This document shows, piece after piece, positions 1 to 8,397 of a DNA stretch of 47,418 nt; position 1 is the first letter of the stretch, and the number at the start of each line of letters is the position of its first letter. Origin of the DNA: an uncultured Clostridia bacterium. Its GTDB lineage: Bacteria; Bacillota; Clostridia; Christensenellales; Borkfalkiaceae. Position numbers and translations under genes: made by a program. The stretch is taken from NCBI GenBank assembly GCA_958419945.1, contig CATZIC010000004.1, forward strand, positions 1-47,418, in the 5' to 3' direction. A model generated the notes under the pieces. It ran no database searches. It was not told the DNA's origin and was given only the letters and a program-made list of their open reading frames with translations.

Positions 1-126
1 GGATTCCCTTACGGTAAGCGAGGAATTGTTGTTGACTTCCCTGCCGTTATTTTTAAAGGGATATTTATATACGATGGTGTTACGGGAATCGTCTTCCCAC
101 TCAATATTTAGTCTGAATAGTGCCAT
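1..126 (-). CDS. SPFH-domain protein, N-terminal fragment (runs off the window)
   Basis: Only the first 42 codons are present; the frame is open to base 1. The start is the ATG at 126-124, behind a strong AGGAGG site. The peptide begins MALFRLNIEWEDDSR and continues with VYKYPF and LTVRES. This is the usual opening of the bacterial SPFH family once called virion core protein (YdjI-like), membrane-associated stomatin/prohibitin-like scaffolds. The family call rests on these N-terminal motifs only. It is divergent from nadE and has its own promoter at 156-184. Confidence 0.6.
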   Translation of the reverse strand, partial: MALFRLNIEWEDDSRNTIVYKYPFKNNGREVNNNSSLTVRES

Positions 127-155
127 AATAGCCTCCTTTAGCCTATTTCCAGTAT

Positions 156-184
156 ATTGTAACATATAAACTTAATTTTTACAA
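156..184 (-). promoter_or_regulatory. Promoter of the SPFH gene
   Basis: On the minus strand TTGTAA (184-179) and TACAAT (161-156) are separated by exactly 17 bases. The start codon lies about 30 bases downstream. Confidence 0.55.
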
Positions 185-195
185 TAATTTTCAAC

Positions 196-210
196 ACTTA
201 ATACTTAAGT
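196..210. promoter_or_regulatory. Perfect palindrome upstream of the SPFH promoter
   Basis: ACTTAA, a 3-base centre and TTAAGT form a perfect inverted repeat 12 bp upstream of the -35 box of the SPFH promoter. It could be an operator; no regulator can be assigned. Confidence 0.35.
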
Positions 211-296
211 TTATATATGTTTATTCTTTTGCGTAGGCAACTTATTTGTTATGGCGTGAAATTTTGTAGTAACCGGTTGAAAAACCTGCTCAATAA

Positions 297-325
297 TTGA
301 CAACTTTTACCACCTGCATTATAAT
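297..325 (+). promoter_or_regulatory. Promoter of nadE
   Basis: Perfect TTGACA (297-302), 17-base spacer, perfect TATAAT (320-325). The predicted transcript starts about 20 bases before the nadE ATG. Confidence 0.85.
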
Positions 326-351
326 ATTGCTATAAAACACACGAGGTAATT

Positions 352-1107
352 ATGAAAGTTTTTAACGTGGAAAAAGCAGCATCGGACTGCGTGAAATGGA
401 TACAGGATTGGTTTTTAAAAAACGGGAAGGGCTGTAACGCCGTAGTCGGAATTTCCGGCGGTAAAGACAGTTCGGTGGTTGCGGCGCTTTGCTGTAAGGC
501 TTTGGGAAATGACAGGGTTATAGGCGTGCTTATGCCAAACGGCAATCAGCAGGACATCGACTGCGCCCACCTTTTGTGCGACCACCTGAAGATAAAAAAA
601 TACGTTTACAACATTTCCGAAATGCACAAGGCCTTCCAAAGTTCCCTGCCTGAAGGTTTTAAAACCACTTCGGCGTCGGAAATAAACCTTTTGCCTAGGA
701 TAAGAATGACCGCACTATACTACCTTTCGCAATCCCTTAACGGCAGAGTCGCAAACACCTGCAATTTAAGCGAGGATTACGTCGGCTATTCCACAAGATA
801 CGGGGATTCCGTAGGCGACTTTTCGCCATGCTCGAACTTTACCGTAAGAGAGGTAAAAGCGATAGGAAGATACCTTGGCCTTCCCGAAAAATTAGTCGAT
901 AAACCGCCTATAGACGGACTTTGCGGAAAAACCGACGAAGATAATCTTGGTTTTTCCTACGAAACTTTGGATAGTTATATAAGAGACGGAATCATTCCCG
1001 AAAAGGAAACTAAGGAAAAAATCGACCGCTTGCACGAAACCAACTTATTTAAACTCGAAGTAATGCAATCCTTTAAATTCGATATTGACGATTATTACAA
1101 AGATTAA
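352..1107 (+). CDS. nadE: NH3-dependent NAD+ synthetase
   Basis: 251 aa, full length for the ammonia-dependent form; the nitrilase-type glutaminase domain of the longer enzymes is absent. It adenylates nicotinate adenine dinucleotide and amidates it to NAD+ in the cytosol. The PP-loop SGGKDS is at residues 35-40. The later motifs NLSEDYVGYSTRYGD and DGLCGKTDED, typical of the family, are present. The start is supported by a GAGG site 6 bases upstream and the perfect promoter at 297-325. The gene is monocistronic and ends in a hairpin terminator built from a dispersed repeat. Confidence 0.93.
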   Translation: MKVFNVEKAASDCVKWIQDWFLKNGKGCNAVVGISGGKDSSVVAALCCKALGNDRVIGVLMPNGNQQDIDCAHLLCDHLKIKKYVYNISEMHKAFQSSLPEGFKTTSASEINLLPRIRMTALYYLSQSLNGRVANTCNLSEDYVGYSTRYGDSVGDFSPCSNFTVREVKAIGRYLGLPEKLVDKPPIDGLCGKTDEDNLGFSYETLDSYIRDGIIPEKETKEKIDRLHETNLFKLEVMQSFKFDIDDYYKD

Positions 1108-1121
1108 ACCTGAAAAACCTT

Positions 1122-1149
1122 AAAAAACCGACCTATAGGCCGGTTTTTG
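1122..1149 (+). terminator. nadE terminator built on SIR copy 1
   Basis: Fifteen bases after the nadE stop, AACCGACC-TATA-GGCCGGTT forms a hairpin between an A-run and a T-run. It matches the SIR consensus (1125-1148), with variable bases GCCG and GTTTTT in place of ACTTTT. Confidence 0.75.
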
Positions 1150-1206
1150 TATTTTCGACCTCGATTTTTATTTTAGTAATCAATGTGTTTTAAAAATATA
1201 TACGAG

Positions 1207-1247
1207 AAAAGACCATCCGTAGAAGATTTACTGCAGATAGTCTTTTT
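1207..1247 (-). terminator. Terminator of the feo operon
   Basis: Imperfect hairpin with AAAAGAC/GTCTTTTT outer arms about 80 bases beyond the last feo gene; on the minus strand it ends in a U-run. Confidence 0.5.
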
Positions 1248-1327
1248 GTTTCATTATGATATGGATCTCAATCACTGTAAACTTTTTTCTTAGCGGAATA
1301 CCCTTTTTAGGTATCCCGCTAAAAGGT

Positions 1328-1486
1328 TTATTTGTTTTTTGACTTACATTTAGAGCAGCCGCTGCAGCAGGAACAATCCGAACAGCAGGAGGATTTGCCC
1401 TGCTTTTTTCTAACAATGCTTACGGTAATTACCGTTATAACGAAGGCTATAAGTAAGCCCACTATCAAATATTCCCACCACTGCAT
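1328..1486 (-). CDS. FeoB-associated Cys-rich membrane protein
   Basis: A 52-aa protein starting at the ATG at 1486-1484. It has one N-terminal membrane segment (EYLIVGLLIAFVITV) followed by a basic, cysteine-rich tail with pattern CC-x2-C-x-CC-x2-C-x2-C. This is the hallmark of the small proteins encoded directly after feoB in Firmicutes. It starts 5 bases after the feoB stop, and its GAGG site overlaps the end of feoB, so translation is probably coupled. The cysteines presumably bind iron or help FeoB function; the exact role is not known. It is shorter than 60 residues and easily missed. Confidence 0.85.
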   Translation of the reverse strand: MQWWEYLIVGLLIAFVITVITVSIVRKKQGKSSCCSDCSCCSGCSKCKSKNK

Positions 1487-1491
1487 TATAG

Positions 1492-4062
1492 TTACCTCTT
1501 TTTACCTAATTTTATTTTGCCCTTGTTTGAAAGAACGATTAAAGTAATTGCTACTGCCCAAAGTGCTGCGAAGATGAAGGCGGTCCACCACCAACTTCCC
1601 ACAAAGTAGATGGTTGCCGCTACAATATACGAAGTTACAACCCAGAATATGAGCGTGCCGTTAAAGGTCTTTTTCTCGCCGAGTTCGGATTTTGCCGTTG
1701 CAACCGCAGCAAAGCAAGGTATTGTAGTCATGTTAAAGGCAATAAATGCAAGAAGTGCGGGAACGGTTATGTTGGTAGCGCTGATCATTTGCATAACTGC
1801 GGAAACGCCGCCGTCGGCTTCGGTATCGATAATTACGCCTGCGATGCATGCGGCTAGGGTGCCGAAAGTTGCGATTACGTTTTCTTTCGCAATTAAGCCG
1901 GTGATAGCAGCAACAACGAACACCCAGCCCCATTCACCTAACTGACTGCCGAAGCCCAAAGGAGTAAACAACGGCTGAATAAGTCCGCCTAAACCTGCAA
2001 GTATACTTTGATTCATTTCCGCATCGCCGATAAATTTCCAATTCCAAGTAAAGTGCGATATAAACCAAATAACTATGGTTGAGGCAAGAATTATAGTGAA
2101 TGCTTTTTTAATGAAATGTTTGGTTTTGTCCCAAAGGTGGAGCATAAGGTTTTTAAACCCCGGTAGACGGTATGAAGGAAGTTCCATAATAAAGGGCGGA
2201 ACATCTCCTTTCATTGTGGTGCTTCTCATCAAAATTACGCTTATGATTGCAACCACGATACCGATTACGTACATAGAATATGTAATTACGTCCGCATTGC
2301 CTGCGCCTGCGTACTGAATTATACCGCCCGCAACCGCCGTCAAAATAGGAAGTTTTGCACCGCAACTGAAGAAAGGTATGACCCTTATAGTTGCCGTTCT
2401 TTCATTTTTATCGGCAAGTGTTCTCGTGTTTATCATTGCGGGAACGGAGCAGCCGAAGCCCATAATCATAGGCATGAAAGCTCTACCGGACAAACCGAAT
2501 TTTCTGAAGATTCTGTCAAGAATGAATGCTACACGCGCCATATATCCGCTGTCTTCCAAAATGGAGAAAAGCAAAAACAGCACGAGTATTTGCGGCAAGA
2601 AGGAAAGGACTGCGAACAAGCCCCCTAAAACGCCGTCTACCAAAAGGCCCATCAGCCAATCGCTTGCATTTAGACTTGCTAAGCCCTGCGTTGCGCAAGC
2701 GGATAAAAAGGCCGTAAAGGTATCAAGTGTGTTAAACAGCACTACGCCGGGAGAGAAAACTCCTTCTTCATAGCCGAAGAAAGTGTTGATCGTTACTTCC
2801 GAAGCAAATTCGTCTATTGCGCTATCGTAAGCTATGGCGTATTCGCCGTCCGCTTCCTCGATGGTAACGGGGCATTTGCCGTTTTCTTTTGCGTAGAATT
2901 TGCCGTTTTCGGTAGCAAAGGCTTCTTCAAGATAAACCTTTTTGTTGTCCGAGGTGTAAACGTAAGGAACAGCGTCTACGGCTACGAGTTCGCCTTCTTC
3001 GAAGGAAAGTTCCGCAAGATCGCCATCCTCTGTGTAATATTGAGCCGTTTCATCGAAAGTGTCCTCGGTAACTTCCACCACGTTGCCGTTTTGGTCGTAA
3101 GCTAAAACTTCCTTATCGAAAACTCCCATTGCGCCGAGGTAGAACAAATCCTCGGAAAAGGTCATGTGGAAAATTAAAAACAGTATCGCCAAAAAGATAG
3201 GTATACCCCAAATCTTGTGTGTAAGCACTTTATCTATCTTATCCGATTTGCTTACTTTTATGGCGTTCTTTTCTTCTTTTTGCGATTTGGAAGAAATTAC
3301 GCCGGAATAGTTTTTGGATATGTATTTATATCTTGCGTCGGCTACGATCGCTTCGAAATCACTTCCGAAATCATCGTCTTTGAAGGTCTTTTTGAACTCT
3401 TCAACCATTTTAGTGGAAGAGGGATGAGCTTTAACTTCAAGTTCGTCAAGTTCCACAAGTTTTATTGCGTGGAAAAGCGCGTTGTCTACGTTTTGACCTT
3501 CGAGCGCGATTTTGCAGTCGCCAACTAAGTGCATTAAAGCACTTCCTTCCAAAACCGTCTTTCCTTGGCGTTTTTTCTTTGAAGCCTCGTAGGCACGCTG
3601 CATAAGGCTATCAAGATTGGTTTCCCTTAAAGCGGAAATTGCGACGACGGGAATACCCGTGTTTTTCTCGAGCATTTCGGCGTCGATCTTGTTGCCGGAT
3701 TTGGTTACTTCGTCTATCATGTTGAGCGCAATAACCATAGGAACGTCGATTTCCATAATCTGCGTGGTAAGATACAAGTTGCGCTCCAAGTTTGTAGCGT
3801 CCACTATATTTATAACGAGATCGGGATTTTCTTCGATAATGTAGTTACGCGCAATAACCTCTTCCGGGGTGTATGGAGATAAGGAGTAAATGCCCGGAAG
3901 GTCCACGATGGAAATTGGCTCCGCACACTTTTTGTATACGCCTTCACGCTTGTCAACCGTTACGCCAGGCCAGTTGCCGACGTGCGCGGTCGAGCCCGTC
4001 AACGCGTTAAATAACGTGGTCTTACCGCAGTTAGGGTTACCTGCAAGACAAAATCTTTTCAT
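1492..4062 (-). CDS. feoB: Ferrous iron transporter B
   Basis: 856 aa. The cytosolic GTPase domain has G1 GNPNCGKT (8-15), G3 DLPG (54-57) and G4 NMID (114-117), followed by the helical GDI region and the polytopic membrane part (first segment about 284-303). FeoB imports Fe2+ under reducing conditions. Unusually, about 100 acidic residues (roughly 325-425, rich in E, D, Y and G) lie between the first membrane segment and the next core segment, where typical FeoB proteins have a short loop. The segment is in frame and compositionally like an extracytoplasmic domain. The gene overlaps feoA by 4 bases (ATGA) and is followed by the Cys-rich accessory gene. Confidence 0.95.
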   Translation of the reverse strand: MKRFCLAGNPNCGKTTLFNALTGSTAHVGNWPGVTVDKREGVYKKCAEPISIVDLPGIYSLSPYTPEEVIARNYIIEENPDLVINIVDATNLERNLYLTTQIMEIDVPMVIALNMIDEVTKSGNKIDAEMLEKNTGIPVVAISALRETNLDSLMQRAYEASKKKRQGKTVLEGSALMHLVGDCKIALEGQNVDNALFHAIKLVELDELEVKAHPSSTKMVEEFKKTFKDDDFGSDFEAIVADARYKYISKNYSGVISSKSQKEEKNAIKVSKSDKIDKVLTHKIWGIPIFLAILFLIFHMTFSEDLFYLGAMGVFDKEVLAYDQNGNVVEVTEDTFDETAQYYTEDGDLAELSFEEGELVAVDAVPYVYTSDNKKVYLEEAFATENGKFYAKENGKCPVTIEEADGEYAIAYDSAIDEFASEVTINTFFGYEEGVFSPGVVLFNTLDTFTAFLSACATQGLASLNASDWLMGLLVDGVLGGLFAVLSFLPQILVLFLLFSILEDSGYMARVAFILDRIFRKFGLSGRAFMPMIMGFGCSVPAMINTRTLADKNERTATIRVIPFFSCGAKLPILTAVAGGIIQYAGAGNADVITYSMYVIGIVVAIISVILMRSTTMKGDVPPFIMELPSYRLPGFKNLMLHLWDKTKHFIKKAFTIILASTIVIWFISHFTWNWKFIGDAEMNQSILAGLGGLIQPLFTPLGFGSQLGEWGWVFVVAAITGLIAKENVIATFGTLAACIAGVIIDTEADGGVSAVMQMISATNITVPALLAFIAFNMTTIPCFAAVATAKSELGEKKTFNGTLIFWVVTSYIVAATIYFVGSWWWTAFIFAALWAVAITLIVLSNKGKIKLGKKR

Positions 4063-4289
4063 TTTATTACCTCCGTAGAAACCGCTTCAGCTTCGCTCTT
4101 TCTTAAAGATAGTTCGTAACCGCGAATGGTTACTTCGATAGGATCACCCAAAGGGGCACGCTTTCTTAAGTACACTTCGGCACCGGGGGTAACGCCCATA
4201 TCGAACAGTCTGCGGCGTATTCTCGGCTCACCCGTAACCGCGCGGATTACGCCTTTTTCGCCGATTTGAAATTCACTTAACTTTTTCAT
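4059..4289 (-). CDS. feoA: FeoA, SH3-like partner of FeoB
   Basis: 76 aa, typical length. The sequence RIRRRLFDMGVTPGAEV is the conserved core of the FeoA SH3-like fold, a small cytosolic protein that works with FeoB. Its stop overlaps the feoB start (ATGA), giving translational coupling. It is the second FeoA-type protein of the operon. Confidence 0.9.
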   Translation of the reverse strand: MKKLSEFQIGEKGVIRAVTGEPRIRRRLFDMGVTPGAEVYLRKRAPLGDPIEVTIRGYELSLRKSEAEAVSTEVIK

Positions 4290-4375
4290 TTATATAATAA
4301 ACCTCCGTTTACTTTACCAATTTTACTTTTTGTTTTTTATTGCAGTTTTTTGATTGTAATCTTATCATTTTTATA

Positions 4376-4399
4376 AAAAGTGGGCCTATAGATCGGTTA
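4376..4399 (-). repeat. SIR copy 2
   Basis: On the minus strand AACCGATCTATAG, variable GCCC, ACTTTT. It lies between the two feoA genes, in the sense of transcription. Confidence 0.75.
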
Positions 4400-4432
4400 A
4401 TGAAGTAAATTTGCTTGATGGCAAGGGCTAAG

Positions 4433-4651
4433 TTACATTTGAACGACCATGATTTTGGTTGCAAGAACTTTGTCTATTGCAAGCCTTCCTTCCTTTACCA
4501 AAATGATTATACTGCCGCCGCTTACCGAAAGAACGCTTAATTCCGAGTTTATGGTTATACCTAAACTTTCAAGATGTTTTTTTGTCTTTTCGTCGGATAA
4601 AATCTTTATAACTTTAAGGTTCTTTCCTACCGGCGCTATTACTATCGGCAT
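4433..4651 (-). CDS. Second FeoA-domain protein
   Basis: 72 aa starting at the ATG at 4651-4649, chosen because an AAAGGAG site sits 9 bases upstream. A longer in-frame reading to 4726 would begin inside the -10 box and is not credible. The residues HLESLGITINSELSVLSVSGGSIIILV match the FeoA SH3-like fold, with less conserved ends. It is the first gene of the feo operon, 143 bases before feoA. Duplicated feoA genes are common in Clostridia; the two copies may have separate roles, which the sequence cannot settle. Confidence 0.75.
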   Translation of the reverse strand: MPIVIAPVGKNLKVIKILSDEKTKKHLESLGITINSELSVLSVSGGSIIILVKEGRLAIDKVLATKIMVVQM

Positions 4652-4727
4652 ATCGATATCTCCTTTTTTATTATATGAATTGGAATTATGTGAATATGAA
4701 ATAAGTTTCAGGTTCTTTACGCTCATA

Positions 4728-4756
4728 ATATTATCACTTGTCTATCGCCTTGTCAA
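4728..4756 (-). promoter_or_regulatory. Promoter of the feo operon
   Basis: TTGACA (4756-4751), 17-base spacer, TAATAT (4733-4728) on the minus strand. The leader before the first FeoA gene is about 70 nt and AT-rich. I could not identify a convincing Fur or DtxR box in it. Confidence 0.8.
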
Positions 4757-4849
4757 GCAAAAAAGTGAAATGTTTTTCATATTTTTAAAAAATTTTTAGT
4801 CCTATTTTTTGCCAAAATAAAGTTTTCGGCGATTTTTTTCGGAAAACCC

Positions 4850-4878
4850 TTGATTTTTTCGAGTTTTAGTCTTAAAAT
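4850..4878 (+). promoter_or_regulatory. Promoter of the TetR gene, implying a leaderless transcript
   Basis: TTGATT (4850-4855), 17-base spacer, TAAAAT (4873-4878). The expected start site, 7 bases past the -10 box, is A4885, which is the first base of an in-frame ATG. Confidence 0.6.
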
Positions 4879-4884
4879 ATGGTT

Positions 4885-5484
4885 ATGAAAACCGACGTAA
4901 GGGTGCCAAAGCAGGCACGTTCAATCGAAAAAAAGAATAAAATACTGGAAGCAAGTTACGCACTGTTTTCCGAAGTAGGATATTTCGGAACCAACACGGC
5001 GGAAATTGCCAAACGTGCCGGCGTTTCTACGGGAATAGTTTACGGCTATTTTCACGATAAGCGGGATATTTTGATTTGCATACTCGACGACTATATAAAT
5101 AGCGTCGCAAGTCCAGTGTTTGCCGTTTTCGAAAACGCAACCGAACTTAATTACGAAGTTTTAGTGCCCGCTATCGTGGACACCGCCATTGTCGCACATA
5201 AAAATAACAGCAAGATTCACGAGGTTTTGCACTCCCTTACCGCCACCGACGACAAGGTTCGGGAAGCCTTTATCGGGCAGGAAGACACCATTACGGAAAA
5301 GTTTGCGGAAAAACTGCAAGCCCTTGGCGAAAGCAAAGACGGCCTTAACGAAAAGGTGCATTTAAGCATGAACCTTATTCAGTCTTTTTGCCACGAATAC
5401 GTTTTCGATAACCATCATTATATAAATTACGACTACATGAAAACTTTGGTTTGTAATTTGGTTATCAGCCTTTTTAAAAACTAA
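4885..5484 (+). CDS. TetR/AcrR-family transcriptional regulator
   Basis: 199 aa from the ATG at 4885; an alternative ATG two codons upstream (4879) directly abuts the -10 box. The N-terminal helix-turn-helix is clear: KILEASYALFSEVGYFGT, then EIAKRAGVSTGIVYGYF at about residues 20-60. The C-terminal two thirds is the helical ligand-binding and dimer domain and shows no recognisable ligand signature. There is no Shine-Dalgarno site, consistent with a leaderless mRNA. It is divergent from the feo operon, which it might control, but nothing in the sequence proves this. Confidence 0.88.
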   Translation: MKTDVRVPKQARSIEKKNKILEASYALFSEVGYFGTNTAEIAKRAGVSTGIVYGYFHDKRDILICILDDYINSVASPVFAVFENATELNYEVLVPAIVDTAIVAHKNNSKIHEVLHSLTATDDKVREAFIGQEDTITEKFAEKLQALGESKDGLNEKVHLSMNLIQSFCHEYVFDNHHYINYDYMKTLVCNLVISLFKN

Positions 5485-5506
5485 GGCTAAAAAAGTTGTG
5501 TAAAAG

Positions 5507-5539
5507 AAAAAACTCTCGGACGATTGCCGAGAGTTTTTT
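5507..5539. terminator. Bidirectional terminator after the TetR gene
   Basis: AACTCTCGG, a 7-base loop, CCGAGAGTT flanked by an A-run and a T-run. It can serve the TetR gene (+) and the converging lipoprotein gene (-). Confidence 0.85.
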
Positions 5540-5634
5540 CTTGCCCATATGTTGTTTGACACCTTTTACAGTTTAATAAATTATATAAACGGTATCACAA
5601 ATTAAGTTAAATGACCTTTTTCGTTTTTAGCGTG

Positions 5635-6552
5635 TTATTCACCACAGTACAAAGTTGCCCAATTGTTTTGATTTTTAAACTCTAAAATATCATCTGGGTT
5701 ATATATAAAACTATTGTCTGATTCATTTGCTTTAGAATACATTACCATTACGCCGTTTTTTTTGTCATAGTTACCGTCTTTATCGGTAATAACCCAAAGA
5801 ATCATATTATAAAAAGTAAAATCTTTGGCATCGGGATCCCACCTGTTCCATTCAGTCTTATCATAGTACGTGTTACATCCATGAATTTCATGCAAAACTC
5901 TACCTTCGGAATCAACTTGTAAGATACTGCCATACCTATATGGGTTGGATGTAGGGTTAACAAAATTTAGCGTATTAATATACTCAATTAATATTTCATT
6001 GCATTGATCTTTATTAAGTGAATATATATTTTCGTCTAAAATCTTGTGATCCGTAATTGGATAACAAACACATTTATTTTTATCTAATGGTTTATTCCAA
6101 TCGTTTTTTTCTTTTAACTTATCCTTAGCTTCTAAGTAAAAAGCCTCTGTTTTATTTTTTAAATAATCGTAATACTCGGAATCTATAAAGGTCAAAGCGT
6201 AATTAATATCCGGATAAAAATATACGTTGTTTTCATCATAAGATTGGGAAATCACTAATCCGAAAATTTGGTTATCATCGTCCTCGCAATAAGAAAACAA
6301 TGTTCTACCATAGTCATCTTGCTCCCAAACATAGATATCGGAATTACGTGCCCCTTCTCCGAAATGCATATATCCTACAGCATCAGGGATGCTATATACC
6401 GCAACGGTATACAATTCTTTGTATTCTCCTCGATATGGAAATGGATTTTCTCTATTAAAAAAGCAACCGAATAGCACAAAGAAACAACTAATCAATAAGG
6501 CACAACATAAAAGTAGTATTAAAACTTTCTTTTTATTATTTGAAATGAACAA
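5635..6552 (-). CDS. Putative lipoprotein, function unknown
   Basis: 305 aa. The start is a TTG at 6552-6550 with a strong GGGAGGG site 7 bases upstream; no later Met precedes the signal peptide. There is a basic N-terminus, a long hydrophobic stretch and a lipobox ending in LFGC (Cys about residue 30), so it is probably anchored outside the membrane. The mature part is acidic and rich in Tyr, Asp and Asn, without a domain I recognise. It follows the VWA lipoprotein by 72 bases on the same strand and is probably co-transcribed. Its codon use (ATA, TTA, AAT) looks more AT-rich than its neighbours. Confidence 0.7.
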   Translation of the reverse strand: MFISNNKKKVLILLLCCALLISCFFVLFGCFFNRENPFPYRGEYKELYTVAVYSIPDAVGYMHFGEGARNSDIYVWEQDDYGRTLFSYCEDDDNQIFGLVISQSYDENNVYFYPDINYALTFIDSEYYDYLKNKTEAFYLEAKDKLKEKNDWNKPLDKNKCVCYPITDHKILDENIYSLNKDQCNEILIEYINTLNFVNPTSNPYRYGSILQVDSEGRVLHEIHGCNTYYDKTEWNRWDPDAKDFTFYNMILWVITDKDGNYDKKNGVMVMYSKANESDNSFIYNPDDILEFKNQNNWATLYCGE

Positions 6553-6624
6553 GTTAATGCCCTCCCGTTTATATATTTGGCTTTAACTATAGACTTACGG
6601 CAAACGCCTTTACGTGACGACTTT

Positions 6625-8247
6625 TCATTGATTTTGGTCTCCGTCAGGTTGCGGTTGTGGTTCGTGCTCGACGGGGTCGGGTTGAGGGTCGGGATCGGGG
6701 TCGACGGATTCGGGAATGGGTTCAAAGGTAATGGTTACGTCGGTATCCGGCATAGTAAAGGTGAATTTAAGTAAATATACTTCTTCGTCGCCGAAAGATT
6801 CCTGCTTGCACTTTTCACCTAAAGCCGCAAAATTGCCGTCCACGTAAAGGCAAACGGTGGGGTCGTATTCAGTGTAGATGGTAACGGTAGCGCCAACCGC
6901 ATAAAACTGTCTTATGCCGCTTACGATAAAGCCGTCCTCAACGCCGTCGGGAATAATATTATAATAGGTTTTACCGTTAGAAGCTATCGGCCTATCGAAC
7001 GTTCCGCTATAGTAGCCTTTTACAAGCCTTACCATAAGGTCGTTAAGTTTTTCGACAATGACGTTTGCAATATTGGGGTCGTGGTGTGTGCCGCCAACAC
7101 CGGAATGATCGGTTATGAAAACGAAAGTTCCGCCGGTTATGGCCGCCGCCTGACGGGTCAAATATTCGGTAAGAAGATCCGCACCGCTTGCAAGCACGGG
7201 GCAAATTCTTATCCCCTTTTTGGCCGCCGAATAAATAGCCTCTTGGTATCTTTGTTTATATACGTCTTTACTGTGCGGTGGAGCGTCGAGAAGGTGGAAG
7301 ATTATTTTTGTGGAATTATCTGACCACTGCTTGGAAACGGCAAGCTCCAAAGCCTCGTCAACAGCTTCTTCATAATCGCCGCCGCCGGAAGCCTCCTGAC
7401 TGTCGAGAAAACTTTGCTTAAAGGAAAGTTTTGAGGAAACAGTTACGTCGGCAAAGTCGGAATAGGCAAACTTTTCATCGTCGCCGTCGTCGCGGTAGAA
7501 TAAAAGCGCAAGGTTGATTTTTGTATCGCTGAAAGTGTTTGAGATTCTCCCTATAACGTCGGCAAGTTCGGCTTTTAAATAGGAAAGTTCGTCCCCCATG
7601 GAACCGGTTACGTCCACTACAAACATTATTTCTATAATTTTGCCCTTTTCTTGGCTTTCTGTAAGATTAAGTTCCGCCTCGGTATCGCTTTCGGTAACTT
7701 CCGTCGTAGCGACGGCTTCCCCGCTTTTACAAGTTATCGTGCCGCCTTGAGTGTTTCCGAAAACGTAGGCAACGCCCGCGGAATCAGTTTTTGCTTCAAA
7801 CAAGATGATACACCCACTTGAAAAGATTACAGGTGCGTTTGCTAGCGGCAAGCCTTCCTTTGTAACCGTTACTTTGACGCGGTTTAAAGTATCAAGTCCC
7901 CAATTTTTATCTCCGGTATAGGATAGGAATTTTCCGTCTTCCTTAGCAGTCTGCCCCTTTAAAAACAACGCCTTATAATCATTATAATATATATTGTCGT
8001 TGTGTGCGGAAGCAGTAATTATGCCTGCTTGCGGACGAACTTCCTGCCCTCCGCCTTCTTCGCCGGGGTTTACGCTTGGAATACCTGTATCGGTTGTATC
8101 GCCGGACGGGCCGTCTTCAGCCGGATATCCGCTCGGATACGTTGCACCCATGCCACCGTCCGCTTTGGGTGCTGCGCCACAACCAAACAGAATTGCAACA
8201 ACGAGCAATAAAGATATTAAAGGTATCAGTTTAAAAAACTTTTTCAT
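6625..8247 (-). CDS. VWA-domain surface lipoprotein
   Basis: 540 aa with lipobox LFGC (Cys about 23) and a Gly/Pro/Asp-rich linker. Next is an Ig-like segment (about 100-180, VKVTVTKEGLPLANAPVIF) of the kind used as stalk domains. A von Willebrand A domain follows (about 205-420) with the MIDAS motif DVTGSMG and a later Asp (LLDAPPHS). The last domain ends in FTMPDTDVTITF, typical of InlB-B-repeat-like bacterial repeats, before an acidic Pro/Asp/Gln tail. The layout suggests a metal-dependent adhesion or scaffold protein on the cell surface; no ligand is evident. The ATG has an AAGGAG site, and a consensus promoter with an upstream palindrome precedes the gene. Confidence 0.85.
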   Translation of the reverse strand: MKKFFKLIPLISLLLVVAILFGCGAAPKADGGMGATYPSGYPAEDGPSGDTTDTGIPSVNPGEEGGGQEVRPQAGIITASAHNDNIYYNDYKALFLKGQTAKEDGKFLSYTGDKNWGLDTLNRVKVTVTKEGLPLANAPVIFSSGCIILFEAKTDSAGVAYVFGNTQGGTITCKSGEAVATTEVTESDTEAELNLTESQEKGKIIEIMFVVDVTGSMGDELSYLKAELADVIGRISNTFSDTKINLALLFYRDDGDDEKFAYSDFADVTVSSKLSFKQSFLDSQEASGGGDYEEAVDEALELAVSKQWSDNSTKIIFHLLDAPPHSKDVYKQRYQEAIYSAAKKGIRICPVLASGADLLTEYLTRQAAAITGGTFVFITDHSGVGGTHHDPNIANVIVEKLNDLMVRLVKGYYSGTFDRPIASNGKTYYNIIPDGVEDGFIVSGIRQFYAVGATVTIYTEYDPTVCLYVDGNFAALGEKCKQESFGDEEVYLLKFTFTMPDTDVTITFEPIPESVDPDPDPQPDPVEHEPQPQPDGDQNQ

Positions 8248-8281
8248 GGTTTTCTCCTTTTTTCACTTTGATTGTGCCTTG

Positions 8282-8310
8282 ATTATAAAACGAATAAACC
8301 TTGCTGTCAA
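8282..8310 (-). promoter_or_regulatory. Promoter of the VWA lipoprotein operon
   Basis: Perfect TTGACA (8310-8305), 17-base spacer, perfect TATAAT (8287-8282) on the minus strand; start codon 35 bases downstream. Confidence 0.85.
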
Positions 8311-8329
8311 TGTTTTTTTGAAAATTGCG

Positions 8330-8348
8330 ACTAAACTATTAGTTTAGT
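8330..8348. promoter_or_regulatory. Palindromic candidate operator
   Basis: ACTAAACTA-T-TAGTTTAGT, a perfect 9-bp inverted repeat 19 bases upstream of the -35 box. A near-identical palindrome (CAACTAAA-AG-TTTAGTTG) lies upstream of the lipoprotein array promoter at 12525-12542, suggesting a shared regulator. Confidence 0.5.
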
Positions 8349-8397
8349 TGGCATTTTTCAGGTATTTATTTGACAAAATTTTTAAAAAATCCGTCGA

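Noticed and set aside
900..926. SIR-like string ACCGCCTATAG, ACGG, ACTTTG inside nadE
   Set aside because: It lacks one base of the consensus and encodes the conserved NadE motif KPPIDGLCGK, so protein conservation explains it.
1290..1322. Hairpin TAGCGGAATACC/GGTATCCCGCTA after the FeoB-associated gene as a terminator
   Set aside because: No U-run in either direction next to the stem; the hairpin at 1207-1247 is a better terminator. It may still protect the mRNA 3' end.
4652..4726. Longer N-terminus for the second FeoA protein
   Set aside because: It would start within the -10 box; the ATG at 4651 has an AAAGGAG site.
4660..4730. Fur or DtxR box in the feo leader
   Set aside because: AT-rich partial repeats are present but none matches a known iron box well enough.
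6625..8247. VWA lipoprotein as part of a MoxR/BatA chaperone system
   Set aside because: No MoxR ATPase or DUF58 gene nearby; lipobox and Ig-like domains indicate a surface protein.
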